Both the position numbers and the translations under genes were made by a program. The notes under the pieces are model-generated. The model searched no databases. It worked only from the letters and a program-made list of their open reading frames with translations, and had not been told where the DNA came from. From Solimonas terrae (GTDB taxonomy: Bacteria; Pseudomonadota; Gammaproteobacteria; Nevskiales; Nevskiaceae), in assembly GCF_011067135.1 (NCBI RefSeq), contig NZ_JAAMOW010000001.1, forward strand, positions 1-64,000: 64,000 nucleotides of DNA. Direction: 5' to 3'. Positions 49,095-58,938 of the stretch are shown in pieces (positions within the stretch are counted from its first letter, which is position 1; each line of letters begins with the position of its first letter).

Positions 49095-49712
49095 TCAGAA
49101 GCGGTAACCGATGCTCAGGCCGTAGCCCATCGGATCGATCTTGACGGTCCCGATCGACGTGCCGTCCAGCCGTGCCTTGGTGTCGATCTTGAAGTAGCGC
49201 AGATCGGCGACCACGCTCCAGGCCTTGTTCAGATCCAGCGCCAGGCCGCCGACCGCCGCCACACCGACCGAGTCCTTCAGCGACAGCTTGCTGCCGTCCA
49301 GTGCGCCGTGCGTCTTCTCGTCGAAGAACATCGTGTAGTTGACGCCGGCACCGACGAAGGGATGCCAGCTTTCGCTGACCGCGGGATACCAGACCAGCGA
49401 CAAGGTCGGCGGCAGATGGCGCGTGCTGGCGACCTTGTCGCCGCCGTTCACGAGTTCGATGTCGTGCCGGTAAGGCACCGCGAGCAGCAGGTCGACGGCG
49501 AGGCTGGGGGTCGCGAAGTATTCGACGCTGCCGGTGACGCCGAAGGCGCCGTCGACCTTGACGACATCGTGATTGTGGTGCTTCGGATCGATGTAGTGCG
49601 AACCACCGCGGACGATCCAGTCACCGCTGTCATACGCCGGTGCCAGCCCCGCGTGGCCCAGACCGACGGCGGCAGCGAACGCCCAAGAAATTCCCTTGTT
49701 GATCTTGTTCAT
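49095..49712 (-). CDS. ompW: OmpW-family outer-membrane protein
   Basis: A 205-residue eight-stranded barrel protein. It has a signal peptide (SWAFAAAVGLGHAGLAPA), a mature start DSGDWIVRGGSHYIDPK like OmpW, and the family segments LAVDLLLAVPYRHDI and FVGAGVNYTMFFDE, ending in GLSIGYRF with terminal Phe. AGGAG lies just upstream of the ATG. OmpW is often under FNR control in enteric bacteria; an FNR-like site lies at 49775-49788 upstream. Confidence 0.93.
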   Translation of the reverse strand: MNKINKGISWAFAAAVGLGHAGLAPAYDSGDWIVRGGSHYIDPKHHNHDVVKVDGAFGVTGSVEYFATPSLAVDLLLAVPYRHDIELVNGGDKVASTRHLPPTLSLVWYPAVSESWHPFVGAGVNYTMFFDEKTHGALDGSKLSLKDSVGVAAVGGLALDLNKAWSVVADLRYFKIDTKARLDGTSIGTVKIDPMGYGLSIGYRF

Positions 49713-49774
49713 GAAGATGCTCCTGGCGGCACATGCCGCGGCCGGCACCTTGGCGCTGCGCGATGCCAACGGCA

Positions 49775-49788
49775 TTGATGGCGGTCAT
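49775..49788. promoter_or_regulatory. FNR-like box between ompW and hemN
   Basis: TTGATGGCGGTCAT matches the FNR/Anr consensus TTGAT-N4-ATCAA at all of the left half and at three of five positions on the right. It is 63 bases before the ompW start and about 100 bases before hemN. Both genes are often FNR-controlled. Confidence 0.5.
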
Positions 49789-49889
49789 TGCATCGCCGGA
49801 CGTCGCGCCGTCGCCGGCGTCGCCATGATTCAGGTCAAGGGACTGGCGCGCATCGGGTCCGACAATGTGGTCACTGCCGGAGAACCCGC

Positions 49890-51272
49890 ATGCCGACTGT
49901 CATCGATTCCGACGCCGATCTGATCCGCCGCTACGGCGGTTCGGTGCCGCGCTATACCTCGTATCCCACGGCGCTGCAGTTCACCGAAAGTTTCGGCCCG
50001 GAACAACTGCGTGAGGCGCTGGCGCGCCGCCGCGCCGACGCGCCGCCGTCCCTGTATCTGCATGTGCCGTTCTGCCGCAGTCCCTGCTTCTACTGCGCCT
50101 GCACGCGCGTGATCTCGCGTCGGCCCGAAATCGGCGAGCGCTATGTCCAGCGTCTGCTGGCCGAGATCGCCTCGTGGGCGGCGCTGTGGCGGGGCGCGCA
50201 GCGTGGCGTCCGGCAGCTGCATTTCGGCGGCGGTACGCCGACCGCGCTCGACGACCGGCAGCTCGCCGAACTGATGACCGCCCTCGACCAGCATTTCGGC
50301 CTGATCGACGACGCCGATCGCGAGTACTCGATCGAGATCGATCCGCGCACCGTCGATGCCGAGCGGCTGCGGGTGCTTGCCGGGATCGGCTTCAATCGCG
50401 TCAGCTTCGGCGTCCAGGACCTTGATCCTCGTGTACAGGAAGCGATCAACCGCGAGCAGGCGCCGACGCTGACGGTGGCCGCGGTCGACGGTGCGCGGCG
50501 CGCCGGGTTTCGTTCGGTGGCGGTCGATCTCATTTACGGGCTGCCGCGCCAGACCGTCACGAGCTTCGCCACCACCGTGCGGCGGATCGCCGAGCTGCGC
50601 CCCGATCGCGTCGCGGTCTATGCCTATGCGCACATGCCGGCGCAGTTCGCGGCGCAGCGCCAGATCGTCGCCGGCGAGCTGCCGGATGCGGCCACGCGTC
50701 TGCAGTTGCTGCAGATCGCGGTCGAGGCATTCGTTGCGGCCGGCTATGAGCGTATCGGCATGGATCACTTCGCGCTGGCCGGCGACGATCTGGCGCGCGC
50801 GCAGGCGGCCGGCACCCTGCAACGCAACTTCCAGGGCTATTCGACGCATGCCGGCAGCGACCTGATCGGCATCGGCATGAGCGCGATCAGCCGCATCGGC
50901 GACTGCTACGTGCAGAACGCCAAGACCCTGCAGTCCTACGCCGCGCGCATCGACGCCGGTTCGCTGCCGGTGCAGCGCGGCCTGCACCTGGATGCCGACG
51001 ATCTGCTGCGGCGGGCGGTGATCGAGACGGTCATGTGCGGCACGCAGGTCGATTGCGCCCGCATCGGTCGCGAGCACGGCATCGATTTCTGGCCTTACTT
51101 CGCCGATTGCAAACCGGCGCTGCAGGCGCTGGCGGAAGACGGCCTGATCGAACTGGCCGGCGACCGCATTCGCATCACGTCGCGCGGTCGGCCGCTGGTC
51201 CGCAACATCGCGCGCGTCTTCGACCGCTACGCCGTCGATGCGGCGACACCGCGCCATTCGGCGGCGATCTGA
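49890..51272 (+). CDS. hemN: Oxygen-independent coproporphyrinogen III oxidase
   Basis: HemN is the radical-SAM enzyme that makes protoporphyrinogen without oxygen. The 460-residue protein begins [19 protein letters not shown], has the 4Fe-4S motif [10 protein letters not shown] (CxxxCxxC) and the downstream radical-SAM pieces [22 protein letters not shown] and [11 protein letters not shown], and ends with a HemN C-terminal domain ([11 protein letters not shown]). It should supply heme to the cbb3 oxidase genes that follow. Its start at 49890 is preceded by GGAGAAC. Confidence 0.96.
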   Translation: MPTVIDSDADLIRRYGGSVPRYTSYPTALQFTESFGPEQLREALARRRADAPPSLYLHVPFCRSPCFYCACTRVISRRPEIGERYVQRLLAEIASWAALWRGAQRGVRQLHFGGGTPTALDDRQLAELMTALDQHFGLIDDADREYSIEIDPRTVDAERLRVLAGIGFNRVSFGVQDLDPRVQEAINREQAPTLTVAAVDGARRAGFRSVAVDLIYGLPRQTVTSFATTVRRIAELRPDRVAVYAYAHMPAQFAAQRQIVAGELPDAATRLQLLQIAVEAFVAAGYERIGMDHFALAGDDLARAQAAGTLQRNFQGYSTHAGSDLIGIGMSAISRIGDCYVQNAKTLQSYAARIDAGSLPVQRGLHLDADDLLRRAVIETVMCGTQVDCARIGREHGIDFWPYFADCKPALQALAEDGLIELAGDRIRITSRGRPLVRNIARVFDRYAVDAATPRHSAAI

Positions 51273-51291
51273 GGCGCGGCTCGCGCCGATA

Positions 51292-51305
51292 TTGATGCCG
51301 GTCAA
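51292..51305 (+). promoter_or_regulatory. FNR box upstream of ccoN
   Basis: TTGATGCCGGTCAA matches TTGAT-N4-ATCAA with one difference (G for A in the right half). It lies 65 bases before the ccoN start, between hemN and ccoNOQP, as in many FNR/Anr/FixK-controlled cbb3 operons. Confidence 0.8.
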
Positions 51306-51369
51306 TGCCGGCCGCAGGGCGGAACGGGACACTGCCATCACCCGAACGAACAGGGCAGGGGACCGTCCA

Positions 51370-52809
51370 ATGAGTACCGAAGCTGTTGCCGCGCCGCACT
51401 ACCACGACAAGGTCGTGCGCCAATTCACCGTGATGACCGTGGTCTGGGGCCTGGTCGGCATGAGCGTCGGCGCCTATATCGCCGCCGAGCTGCTGTGGCC
51501 GCTGCTCAACTTCGACATTCCGTATCTCACCTACAGCCGCCTGCGGCCACTGCACACCAATGCGGTGATCTTCGCGTTCGGCGGTTCGGGGTTGATCGCG
51601 ACCTCGTACTGGGTCGTGCAGCGCACCTGCCGCGCGCCGCTGTTTCTGCCGAAGCTGGCCGCGTTCACGTTCTGGGGCTGGCAGACGGTCATCGTGCTGG
51701 CGGCGATCACGCTGCCGATGGGCATCACCCAGGGCAAGGAATACGCCGAACTCGAATGGCCGATCGACATCCTGATCGCGATCGTCTGGGTCGCCTATGC
51801 GATCGTCTTCTTCGGCACCATCGCCAGGCGCACGGTCAGCCACATCTATGTCGCCAACTGGTTCTACGGCGCGTTCATCATCGCCGTGGCGCTGCTGCAC
51901 ATCGTCAACAGCGCGGCGATTCCGATCTCGCTGACCAAGTCGTACTCGGCCTACGGCGGCGCCGTCGATGCGATGGTCGAGTGGTGGTACGGACACAACG
52001 CCGTCGGCTTTTTCCTCACCGCCGGCTTCCTCGGCATGATGTATTACTTCGTGCCCAAGCAGGCCGGCCGGCCGATCTACTCGTATCGGCTGTCGGTCGT
52101 GCACTTCTGGGCGCTGATCAGCATCTACATGTGGGCCGGCCCGCATCACCTGCAGTACACGGCGCTGCCGGACTGGGTGCAGTCGCTCGGCATGGTGTTC
52201 TCGCTGATCCTGTTCGCGCCGAGCTGGGGCGGCATGATCAACGGCATCATGACCCTGTCGGGTGCCTGGCATAAGCTGCGCGACGACCCGATCCTCAAGT
52301 TCCTGATCGTCTCGCTGAGCTTCTACGGCATGTCGACCTTCGAAGGTCCGATGATGTCGATCAAGACGGTCAACGCGCTCAGCCACTACACCGACTGGAC
52401 CATCGGCCACGTGCATTCCGGCGCGCTCGGCTGGGTGGCGATGATCACCTTCGGTTCGATCTATGCGCTGGTGCCGAAGCTGTGGAACAAGCCGGCGATG
52501 TACAGCGTGCCGGCGATCAATCTGCACTTCTGGCTGGCCACCATCGGCACCGTGCTCTACATCGTCGCGATGTGGATCGCCGGCGTCATGCAGGGACTGA
52601 TGTGGCGCGCCGCCGAAGCCGACGGCTCGCTGACCTACAGCTTCATCGAAAGCCTGAAAGCGACCTATCCCTTCTACGCGATGCGCCTCGGCGGCGGCCT
52701 GATTTTCCTGTCGGGCATGGTGATCATGGCCTGGAACACCTGGAAAACCATCATGCCGTCGGCGCACGACGCCCAGGCTGCGGTCGGCACGGCGGAGGCC
52801 CACGCATGA
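51370..52809 (+). CDS. ccoN: cbb3-type cytochrome c oxidase subunit I
   Basis: CcoN is the catalytic subunit with hemes b and b3 and CuB. The 479-residue protein has 12 hydrophobic helices and the His ligands expected: [46 protein letters not shown]. The ATG at 51370 follows AGGGGA. It overlaps ccoO by four bases and is preceded by an FNR box at 51292-51305. Confidence 0.98.
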   Translation: MSTEAVAAPHYHDKVVRQFTVMTVVWGLVGMSVGAYIAAELLWPLLNFDIPYLTYSRLRPLHTNAVIFAFGGSGLIATSYWVVQRTCRAPLFLPKLAAFTFWGWQTVIVLAAITLPMGITQGKEYAELEWPIDILIAIVWVAYAIVFFGTIARRTVSHIYVANWFYGAFIIAVALLHIVNSAAIPISLTKSYSAYGGAVDAMVEWWYGHNAVGFFLTAGFLGMMYYFVPKQAGRPIYSYRLSVVHFWALISIYMWAGPHHLQYTALPDWVQSLGMVFSLILFAPSWGGMINGIMTLSGAWHKLRDDPILKFLIVSLSFYGMSTFEGPMMSIKTVNALSHYTDWTIGHVHSGALGWVAMITFGSIYALVPKLWNKPAMYSVPAINLHFWLATIGTVLYIVAMWIAGVMQGLMWRAAEADGSLTYSFIESLKATYPFYAMRLGGGLIFLSGMVIMAWNTWKTIMPSAHDAQAAVGTAEAHA

Positions 52810-53453
52810 ACCACGAACGAATCGAGAAGAGCGTCGGCTGGCTGGCCGTGCTCACCGCGCTGGCGATCAGCTTCGGCGGTTTCGTCGAGATCGTGCCGCT
52901 GATGGTGCAGCAGTCGAAGACGCAGCCGGCGCCGGGCATGAAACCGCGCTCGCCGCTGGAAGTCGCCGGCCGTGACGTCTATCTGCGCGAGGGCTGCTAC
53001 AACTGCCATTCGCAGATGGTGCGCTCGCTGGCCGAGGAAGTGCTGCGCTACGGGCCGGCCGGGCAGGCGTCGGAATCGGTCTGGGATCATCCGTTCCAGT
53101 GGGGCAGCAAGCGCACCGGCCCCGACCTGTCGCGGGTCGGCGGTCGCTACTCGGACGACTGGCATCGCATCCATCTGCTGAATCCGCGCGATGTCGTGCC
53201 GGAGTCGAACATGCCCGGCTATCCGTGGCTGGCCGAAGAGTCGCTCAAGGGCGAGGACGTGCAGGCCGAGATGCGCGCGCTGTCGCGGGTCGGCGTGCCG
53301 TACAGCAAAGCCGACATCGCCGCCGCGCCCGAAGCCGTGCTCGGCAAGACCAAGCTCGACGCACTGATCGCATTCCTGCAGTCGCTGCGTGCGCCGCCGG
53401 CGGCGCCGCAAGCGGCGGCCGCAACCACGAGCGCTACCGGAGAAGGATCATGA
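52806..53453 (+). CDS. ccoO: cbb3-type cytochrome c oxidase subunit II (mono-heme)
   Basis: A 215-residue membrane-anchored c-type cytochrome with a hydrophobic N-terminus ([20 protein letters not shown]) and one heme c site [10 protein letters not shown]. The Met ligand is probably in ESNMPGYPW. It is translationally coupled to ccoN and ccoQ by ATGA overlaps. Confidence 0.97.
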   Translation: MNHERIEKSVGWLAVLTALAISFGGFVEIVPLMVQQSKTQPAPGMKPRSPLEVAGRDVYLREGCYNCHSQMVRSLAEEVLRYGPAGQASESVWDHPFQWGSKRTGPDLSRVGGRYSDDWHRIHLLNPRDVVPESNMPGYPWLAEESLKGEDVQAEMRALSRVGVPYSKADIAAAPEAVLGKTKLDALIAFLQSLRAPPAAPQAAAATTSATGEGS

Positions 53454-53635
53454 TCAGCGGTCTCGTCACCGCGACCCTGCTGCTGGCGTTCGTCGCCATG
53501 GCGGTCTGGGCCTGGTCGCCGCGCAGTCGCGTGCGCTTCGCCGAGGCGGCGCGCCTGCCGCTCGAGGATGACGTGCCGCCCGTTGGCGAAGCGCATGACG
53601 GCGGGTCTGCGGCGCGCGCCGGAGATCGGCCATGA
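53450..53635 (+). CDS. ccoQ: cbb3-type oxidase small subunit
   Basis: A 61-residue single-helix protein ([25 protein letters not shown] as the membrane part, then LPLEDD). Such CcoQ proteins stabilise the oxidase complex. AGAAGGA precedes the ATG, and it overlaps ccoO and ccoP by four bases. Confidence 0.93.
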   Translation: MISGLVTATLLLAFVAMAVWAWSPRSRVRFAEAARLPLEDDVPPVGEAHDGGSAARAGDRP

Positions 53636-54519
53636 GCAACTTCTGGCACTGGGTGGTCGTCGCCATCGTCGTCGGCTCGTTCATCGGCACCATGTGGCTG
53701 CTGTTCGCCAATGCGCGCGGCAAGGCCGGCGAGGGCGATACCGGACACGTCTGGGACGATGATCTGCGCGAGTACAACAATCCGCTGCCGCGCTGGTGGC
53801 TCAACGTGTTCGTCGCCACCACCGTGTTCGGCGCGCTCTATCTGACGTTCTATCCGGGCCTCGGCAATTTCGCCGGCAGGCTCGGCTGGACCGAACAGAA
53901 GCAGCTGCATGAACGACTCGACGCGCTGAAGGCGCAGCGTGACCGGCAGCTCGCGAAATTCCATGATCGCGATGTCGCGTCGCTGGCCACCGATCCGGCG
54001 GCGCGCACGCTCGGCCGCAATGTCTTCCTCAACAATTGCGCCGGCTGCCACGGCGCGGATGCCCACGGCGCGCTCGGCTTTCCGAACCTGAGCGACAAGG
54101 ACTGGCTGTACGGCGGCACGCCGGAGGCGATCGTCGCGTCGGTGACGCATGGCCGCAACGGCCAGATGCCGGCATTCAACGGTGCGATCGACGCGCCGAC
54201 CTTCGACGCGCTGGTGCGCTACGTTCAGCACTGGAATGATCCCAAGCTCGATGCATCGGTGCGCGAGCAGGCGCAGAAGCAGTTCGCGATCACCTGCGCC
54301 GCCTGCCACGGCCCGGACGGGCACGGCAATCAGGTGATCGGCGCGCCGAATCTCACCGACACGATCTGGTTGCACGGCGGCACGCGTGAACGCATACGCG
54401 AAACCATCCTGTTCGGTCGCCGCAGCGCGATGCCGGCCCACGAGAAGATTCTCAGCCCGGACGAGATCAAGCTGGTGTCGGCCTACGTCTACAGTCTGTC
54501 GCAGCAGCCGGGCGAGTAG
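53632..54519 (+). CDS. ccoP: cbb3-type cytochrome c oxidase subunit III (di-heme)
   Basis: A 295-residue protein with two N-terminal membrane helices (first in WHWVVVAIVVGSFIGTMWLLF) and two heme c sites, CAGCHG and CAACHG, giving the di-heme entry for electrons. The start NNPLPRWWLNVF and WDDDLREYNNPLP are typical CcoP signatures. Confidence 0.98.
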   Translation: MSNFWHWVVVAIVVGSFIGTMWLLFANARGKAGEGDTGHVWDDDLREYNNPLPRWWLNVFVATTVFGALYLTFYPGLGNFAGRLGWTEQKQLHERLDALKAQRDRQLAKFHDRDVASLATDPAARTLGRNVFLNNCAGCHGADAHGALGFPNLSDKDWLYGGTPEAIVASVTHGRNGQMPAFNGAIDAPTFDALVRYVQHWNDPKLDASVREQAQKQFAITCAACHGPDGHGNQVIGAPNLTDTIWLHGGTRERIRETILFGRRSAMPAHEKILSPDEIKLVSAYVYSLSQQPGE

Positions 54520-54521
54520 CG

Positions 54522-54845
54522 ATGCGCGAGCCCTGGGATCTCGATCTGGAAGCGGGCAGCGACATCGACGCGCATGCGATCGTCGGCGCCACGCAGCGCC
54601 GCGCGCTCGGCAGTCGTCGCCGCTGGCGCCAGTTCGGCGCCGTGCTCTGGGCCTCGTTCCTGGGCGCGACGATCGCGCTGCTGTTCGTCGTGCTGCTGCC
54701 GGCCGAGGGCTGGTTGCCGCTCGATACCGCGACGCGCGCCGCCCTGGCGTTCGCGGTGCTCTGGCTGCTGGCGTTCATCCCGGCGCTGATCGCCGCGGTG
54801 CTCGCGGTGCCGCCGACCGCGGAGGCAGACGATGCCGCACGGTGA
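54522..54845 (+). CDS. Two-helix membrane protein of unknown function between ccoP and ccoG
   Basis: A 107-residue protein with a charged N-terminus (DLDLEAGSDIDAHAI), two hydrophobic helices (GAVLWASFLGATIALLFVV and a second at about 75-98) and no recognised motif. It starts two bases after ccoP and overlaps ccoG by 14 bases, so it is part of the cco operon by position. Most cco operons lack a gene here. It could assist assembly; this is a guess. Confidence 0.75.
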   Translation: MREPWDLDLEAGSDIDAHAIVGATQRRALGSRRRWRQFGAVLWASFLGATIALLFVVLLPAEGWLPLDTATRAALAFAVLWLLAFIPALIAAVLAVPPTAEADDAAR

Positions 54846-56325
54846 TCGCAAGCCGGTGACCGAGCAGCCGATCCTGATGTATCAGTCGGCCGGCAAGGTC
54901 TATCCGCGCGACGCGCACGGCCGCTACGCGCGCCTGCGGCGGATCGCGATGATCGCGCTGCTCGGCCTGTTCTACCTGATTCCATGGCTGCGCATCGGCG
55001 GCGCGCCGCTGGTGCTGTTCGATCTGCCGGCGCGGCGCTTCCACGTGTTCGGCCTGACGCTGGTGCCGCAGGATCTCTACCTGCTGTCGGCGCTGTTGCT
55101 GGCTGCCGCGCTGACGCTGTTCTTCTTCACCACCGTGGCCGGCCGCCTGTGGTGCGGCTACGCCTGCCCGCAGACCGTCTGGACCGAAGCCTTCCTGTGG
55201 ATGGAGCGCCGGTTCGAGGGCGACCGGCATCTGCGCCTGAAACTCGACCGCGGCCCCTGGAACGGCAACAAGATCCTGCGCAAGGGCGGCAAGCACCTGG
55301 CCTGGATCGCGTTCGCGTTCGCCACCGGCCTGAGCTTCGTCGGCTACTTCGTGCCGGTACGCGAGCTGGTCGGCGAGCTGCTGCACGGCACGCTCGCCGG
55401 CTGGTCGCTGTTCTGGGTGCTGTTCTACGGTTTCGCGACCTGGGGCAACGCCGGCTTCATGCGCGAGCAGGTCTGCAAGTACATGTGTCCCTACGCGCGC
55501 TTCCAGAGCGCGATGTTCGATCGCGACACGCTGATCATCGCCTACGACGAAAAGCGCGGCGAACCGCGCAAGAGCCTGTACCGGAAACTGCTGCAGCAGC
55601 GCGCGCCGAGTGCCGCCGCCCTGCTGGCCGGCGAACGTCGCGAAGACGACGACGGCGCCGCGACGCTCAAGGCCGGCGATTGCGTCGATTGCTCGCTGTG
55701 CGTGCAGGTCTGCCCGGTCGGCATCGACATCCGCAAGGGTCTGCAATACGAATGCATTGCCTGCGCCGCCTGCATCGACGCCTGCAACGAAGTCATGGAT
55801 CAGGTCGGCAAGCCGCACGGCCTGATCCGCTACAGCAGTGCGCGTCACGACGCCGGCGGTCGCTTCCGGGTATTGCGGCCGCGCGCCGTCGGCTACGGCG
55901 CCGTCTGGCTGCTGGTACTCGCCGCGACCGCCTGGCTGATCGTCGCGCGCAGTCCCTTCGATCTCGATGTGGTGCGCGATCGCAAGCAGCTGTATCGCGA
56001 GCTCGACGATGGCCGCATCGAAAATGTCTACGCGCTGAAGTTGTCCAACAAGCAGACGCAGCAGCGTCACTACAGGATCGCCGCCGCGTTCACCGACGGC
56101 AGCGCGGTCACGGTCGAGCCGGACGCGCTGGACGCCGGCCCGGGCGAACACGTGTCGCTGACGGTGGCGGCCAGCGCGCAGGGCCAGCATCCAAGCGTGG
56201 CGCGGCTGCGCTTCGTGGTGACCGCCGACGACGGCTCGCACACGACACAGAGCCGCATCGCCACTTTTCTGTCCGACGGCCGTGCGCACGGTGACGAAAC
56301 GCGCGACACCGACGACGACCACTGA
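54832..56325 (+). CDS. ccoG: Cytochrome oxidase accessory protein CcoG (FixG, RdxA)
   Basis: CcoG is a membrane iron-sulfur protein that supports copper reduction and heme-copper oxidase assembly. It has membrane helices and Cys motifs CGYACPQT and CKYMCPYARFQS in the N-terminal half. Two clusters of ferredoxin type follow (CVDCSLCVQVCPVG, CIACAACIDACN). A C-terminal Ig-like domain closes it. Length 497. Confidence 0.96.
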   Translation: MPHGDRKPVTEQPILMYQSAGKVYPRDAHGRYARLRRIAMIALLGLFYLIPWLRIGGAPLVLFDLPARRFHVFGLTLVPQDLYLLSALLLAAALTLFFFTTVAGRLWCGYACPQTVWTEAFLWMERRFEGDRHLRLKLDRGPWNGNKILRKGGKHLAWIAFAFATGLSFVGYFVPVRELVGELLHGTLAGWSLFWVLFYGFATWGNAGFMREQVCKYMCPYARFQSAMFDRDTLIIAYDEKRGEPRKSLYRKLLQQRAPSAAALLAGERREDDDGAATLKAGDCVDCSLCVQVCPVGIDIRKGLQYECIACAACIDACNEVMDQVGKPHGLIRYSSARHDAGGRFRVLRPRAVGYGAVWLLVLAATAWLIVARSPFDLDVVRDRKQLYRELDDGRIENVYALKLSNKQTQQRHYRIAAAFTDGSAVTVEPDALDAGPGEHVSLTVAASAQGQHPSVARLRFVVTADDGSHTTQSRIATFLSDGRAHGDETRDTDDDH

Positions 56326-56344
56326 TATCACCGGGAGCAAAACC

Positions 56345-56509
56345 ATGAACACGACCCCTCGACGCTCGAGCTTCGGCATCGAGATCCTGTTGCTGATCGT
56401 GTTGCCCGCGGCCGTGCTGATCGCCGGCGCGTTCACCGCGACGCTGGCCTTCCGCGGCGGCTTCACGCCGCTGCCGGAACCGGCCGGCTTCGTCGTGCAG
56501 GCGCACTGA
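56345..56509 (+). CDS. Small membrane protein in the ccoH position
   Basis: Only 54 residues with a single hydrophobic helix (IEILLLIVLPAAVLIAGAFT). GGGAG precedes the ATG at 56345. It stands exactly where ccoH/fixH is normally found, between ccoG and ccoI, but FixH proteins are about 150 residues and carry a larger periplasmic part. It may be a reduced CcoH or an unrelated protein. Confidence 0.75.
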   Translation: MNTTPRRSSFGIEILLLIVLPAAVLIAGAFTATLAFRGGFTPLPEPAGFVVQAH

Positions 56510-56520
56510 GCACAACGCTC

Positions 56521-58731
56521 GTGGCTGCCGTCGGCCTGTCACCGTGGTCGGTCTACGATCGGCCCGAGCTGCGCGACAGCGTCAGCCAGCCGAGCGCCGG
56601 CAACAGCCGCGAGGCCCTGCTCGGCGTCGACGGCGTGCATTGCGCCGCGTGCGTCAGCCGCGTCGAGCGCCTGCTCGCGCCGCTGGTCACGCAGGTCCAC
56701 GTCAATCTCGCGGCGCGCACGCTGCAGTTCCGCTTCGACCCGGAACGGGTCAGCTTGTCGAGCGTGTTGGCGGCGCTCGATGCCGCCGGCTTCGAGCCGC
56801 AGGTGCTGGCCCAGGACGCGCGCCTGACGGCGCGCCGCGCTGCCGCACGCGAGCAGCTGGCGCGGATCGGCGTCGCGGCGCTGTGCGCGATGCAGGTGAT
56901 GATGCTGGCCTGGCCGTTCTACGGCAACGATGGCAGTGTCATCGAGCCGGCGATGGCACAACTGCTGCGATCGACGCAATGGCTGCTGGCGACGCCGGCC
57001 GTGTTCTACGCGGGCTGGCCGTTTCTCGCCGGTGCCGCACGCACATTGCGCGCCGGACGCGTCGACATGGACGTGCCGATCGCCCTGTCGCTGCTGATCG
57101 CCTACGGCGCCTCCGCGGCAAACGTGCTGCGCGGCGAGGGCATTCTGTATTTCGATTCGGCGACCATGTTCGTGCTGCTGCTGTCGGGAGCACGCTACCT
57201 CGAAAGCCGCTCGCGCATTGCCGCCGGCGGCCATCTGCGGCGCCTGGTCGGTGCGCGCAAGCTGACCGCGGTGCGGGTCGGCGAGCACGGTGACGAGACC
57301 CTGCCGCTGGCCAGCATCGCGATCGGCGATGTGCTGCGTGTCGTGCCCGGCGAGGCGGTGCCGGTCGACGGTGAACTGCTCGACGTCGCCGCCGAACTCG
57401 ACGAGGCGCTGCTCAGCGGCGAGTCGCGGCCGGTCGTGCGCTGCGCCGGCGAGCGCCTGCTGGCCGGCAGTCTCAATGTCGGCGGCAGTGCCTTGTGTCT
57501 GCGCGCCGAATCGCTGGGCGCCGATACCTGGCTGGCGCAGATCACGCACATCCTCGCCGCCGCGCAGCAGGAGCGACCCGCCTACCAGCGCCGGCTGGAC
57601 CGCTGGGCGGGCATCTTCATCGTCGCTGTCCTGCTGCTTGCCGCGGCCACCGCGCTGTTGTGGTGGCACCTGGATTCCGCGCATGCCTTGTCCGCGGCAC
57701 TGTCGGTGCTGGTCGCGAGCTGTCCCTGCGCATTGTCGCTGGCGGCGCCGCTGGCGCTCGCGGCCGGCAGCGGACGTCTGGCCGCCGCCGGCGTGCTGGT
57801 GGCGAGACCGCAGGCGCTGAGCCGGCTCGCCGCGCTCGACACCGTGGTGTTCGACAAGACCGGCACGCTGACCGAGACCAGCCTCACGGTTGGCGAGGTC
57901 GAAGCACTGGCCGAAGTCGATCGCGGGCGCTGCCTGGCGATCTGCGCGGCGCTCGAACGCGGCCTGCTGCATCCGATCGCGCTTGCCTTCCAGTCGCACG
58001 ATCGAGGTCTGCTCGCCGAGCAGGTCAGCAGCCAGCCGGGACAGGGCGTGGCCGGCGTCATCGACGGCCGGCGCTACTGGCTCGGCGCCGCCGAGAGTGC
58101 CCCCGGCGGCCGCTTGCTGCCACAGGCCGATGCCGCGGCGACGCCGCTGTTGCTGCGCCGCGACGAGCAGATGCTGGCGTACATCGAAGTGCTGGCGCCG
58201 GTGCGTGCCGATGCCGCGCCGCTGATCGCCGCGCTGCACGAGCAGGACATCGGCGTGCAACTGCTGACCGGCGACGGTGTGCTGCCGGCGAACGCGCTGG
58301 CCGACCGGCTCGGCATCGACAAGGTCGACGCCCGCATGCAGCCGGAGGCCAAGCTGGCGCATGTGCGCGAGCTGCAGCGCCAGGGTCATGTGGTGCTCGC
58401 GGTCGGCGACGGCATCAACGATGCGCCGCTGCTGGCCGGCGCCGACATCGGCTGTGCCATGCCCGACGGCGCGGCGCTCACCCAGGCGCGCGCCGATCTG
58501 CTGCTGGTCGGCAACCGGCTCGGCAGCCTCGCCGCGCTGCGGCACATGGCGCGCATGATCCGTCGCCGCACGATGCAGAACGTCGGCTGGGCGCTGGCGT
58601 ACAACGCCTTCGTGCTGCCGCTGGCGATCGGTGGCGCGCTGACGCCGTGGCTGGCGGCGCTGGGCATGTCGCTGTCGTCTCTGGTGGTGGTCGTCAACGC
58701 GCAGCGCCTGCCGCGTCTGCGTGCGGACTGA
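56521..58731 (+). CDS. ccoI: Copper-translocating P-type ATPase CcoI (FixI)
   Basis: CcoI exports copper for insertion into the cbb3 oxidase. The 736-residue protein has an N-terminal metal-binding motif HCAACVSRVE, the intramembrane CPC (SCPCALSLAAP), phosphorylation site DKTGTLTE, the HP of LLHPIAL and the hinge GDGINDAPLL. The actuator motif reads SGES rather than TGES. A GTG start at 56521 is the only reasonable start. Confidence 0.94.
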   Translation: MAAVGLSPWSVYDRPELRDSVSQPSAGNSREALLGVDGVHCAACVSRVERLLAPLVTQVHVNLAARTLQFRFDPERVSLSSVLAALDAAGFEPQVLAQDARLTARRAAAREQLARIGVAALCAMQVMMLAWPFYGNDGSVIEPAMAQLLRSTQWLLATPAVFYAGWPFLAGAARTLRAGRVDMDVPIALSLLIAYGASAANVLRGEGILYFDSATMFVLLLSGARYLESRSRIAAGGHLRRLVGARKLTAVRVGEHGDETLPLASIAIGDVLRVVPGEAVPVDGELLDVAAELDEALLSGESRPVVRCAGERLLAGSLNVGGSALCLRAESLGADTWLAQITHILAAAQQERPAYQRRLDRWAGIFIVAVLLLAAATALLWWHLDSAHALSAALSVLVASCPCALSLAAPLALAAGSGRLAAAGVLVARPQALSRLAALDTVVFDKTGTLTETSLTVGEVEALAEVDRGRCLAICAALERGLLHPIALAFQSHDRGLLAEQVSSQPGQGVAGVIDGRRYWLGAAESAPGGRLLPQADAAATPLLLRRDEQMLAYIEVLAPVRADAAPLIAALHEQDIGVQLLTGDGVLPANALADRLGIDKVDARMQPEAKLAHVRELQRQGHVVLAVGDGINDAPLLAGADIGCAMPDGAALTQARADLLLVGNRLGSLAALRHMARMIRRRTMQNVGWALAYNAFVLPLAIGGALTPWLAALGMSLSSLVVVVNAQRLPRLRAD

Positions 58732-58734
58732 GCC

Positions 58735-58878
58735 GTGGAAATCCTGTTCCTGCTGATTCCGCTCGGCACCGTCTTGCTGGCCGCCGCCGCGTTCGTGCTG
58801 GTCTGGGCTGTGCGCAGCGGTCAGTACGACGACCTCGACGAGATCGCGCGCCGCATGCCCGACGACGAGCCGGACTGA
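58735..58878 (+). CDS. ccoS: cbb3 oxidase maturation protein CcoS
   Basis: A 47-residue single-helix protein from a GTG start four bases after ccoI. It reads MEILFLLIPLGTVLLAAAAF then VLVWAVRSGQYDDLDE, the CcoS signature, with an acidic end. CcoS is needed for heme and copper insertion. It completes the ccoNOQP-G-I-S set. Confidence 0.9.
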   Translation: MEILFLLIPLGTVLLAAAAFVLVWAVRSGQYDDLDEIARRMPDDEPD

Positions 58879-58888
58879 CCGGGATCAA
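58875..58888 (+). promoter_or_regulatory. FNR-like half-matching site before the DksA-like gene
   Basis: CTGACCGGGATCAA matches TTGAT-N4-ATCAA perfectly on the right half and at three of five on the left. It overlaps the ccoS stop and lies 51 bases before the DksA-like gene at 58939. It could allow separate anaerobic expression of the following genes. Confidence 0.4.
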
Positions 58889-58938
58889 TGCCGCGGCGCC
58901 ACGCTGCCGCGACACTGTTCCGGCAACGGAGAGCGACC

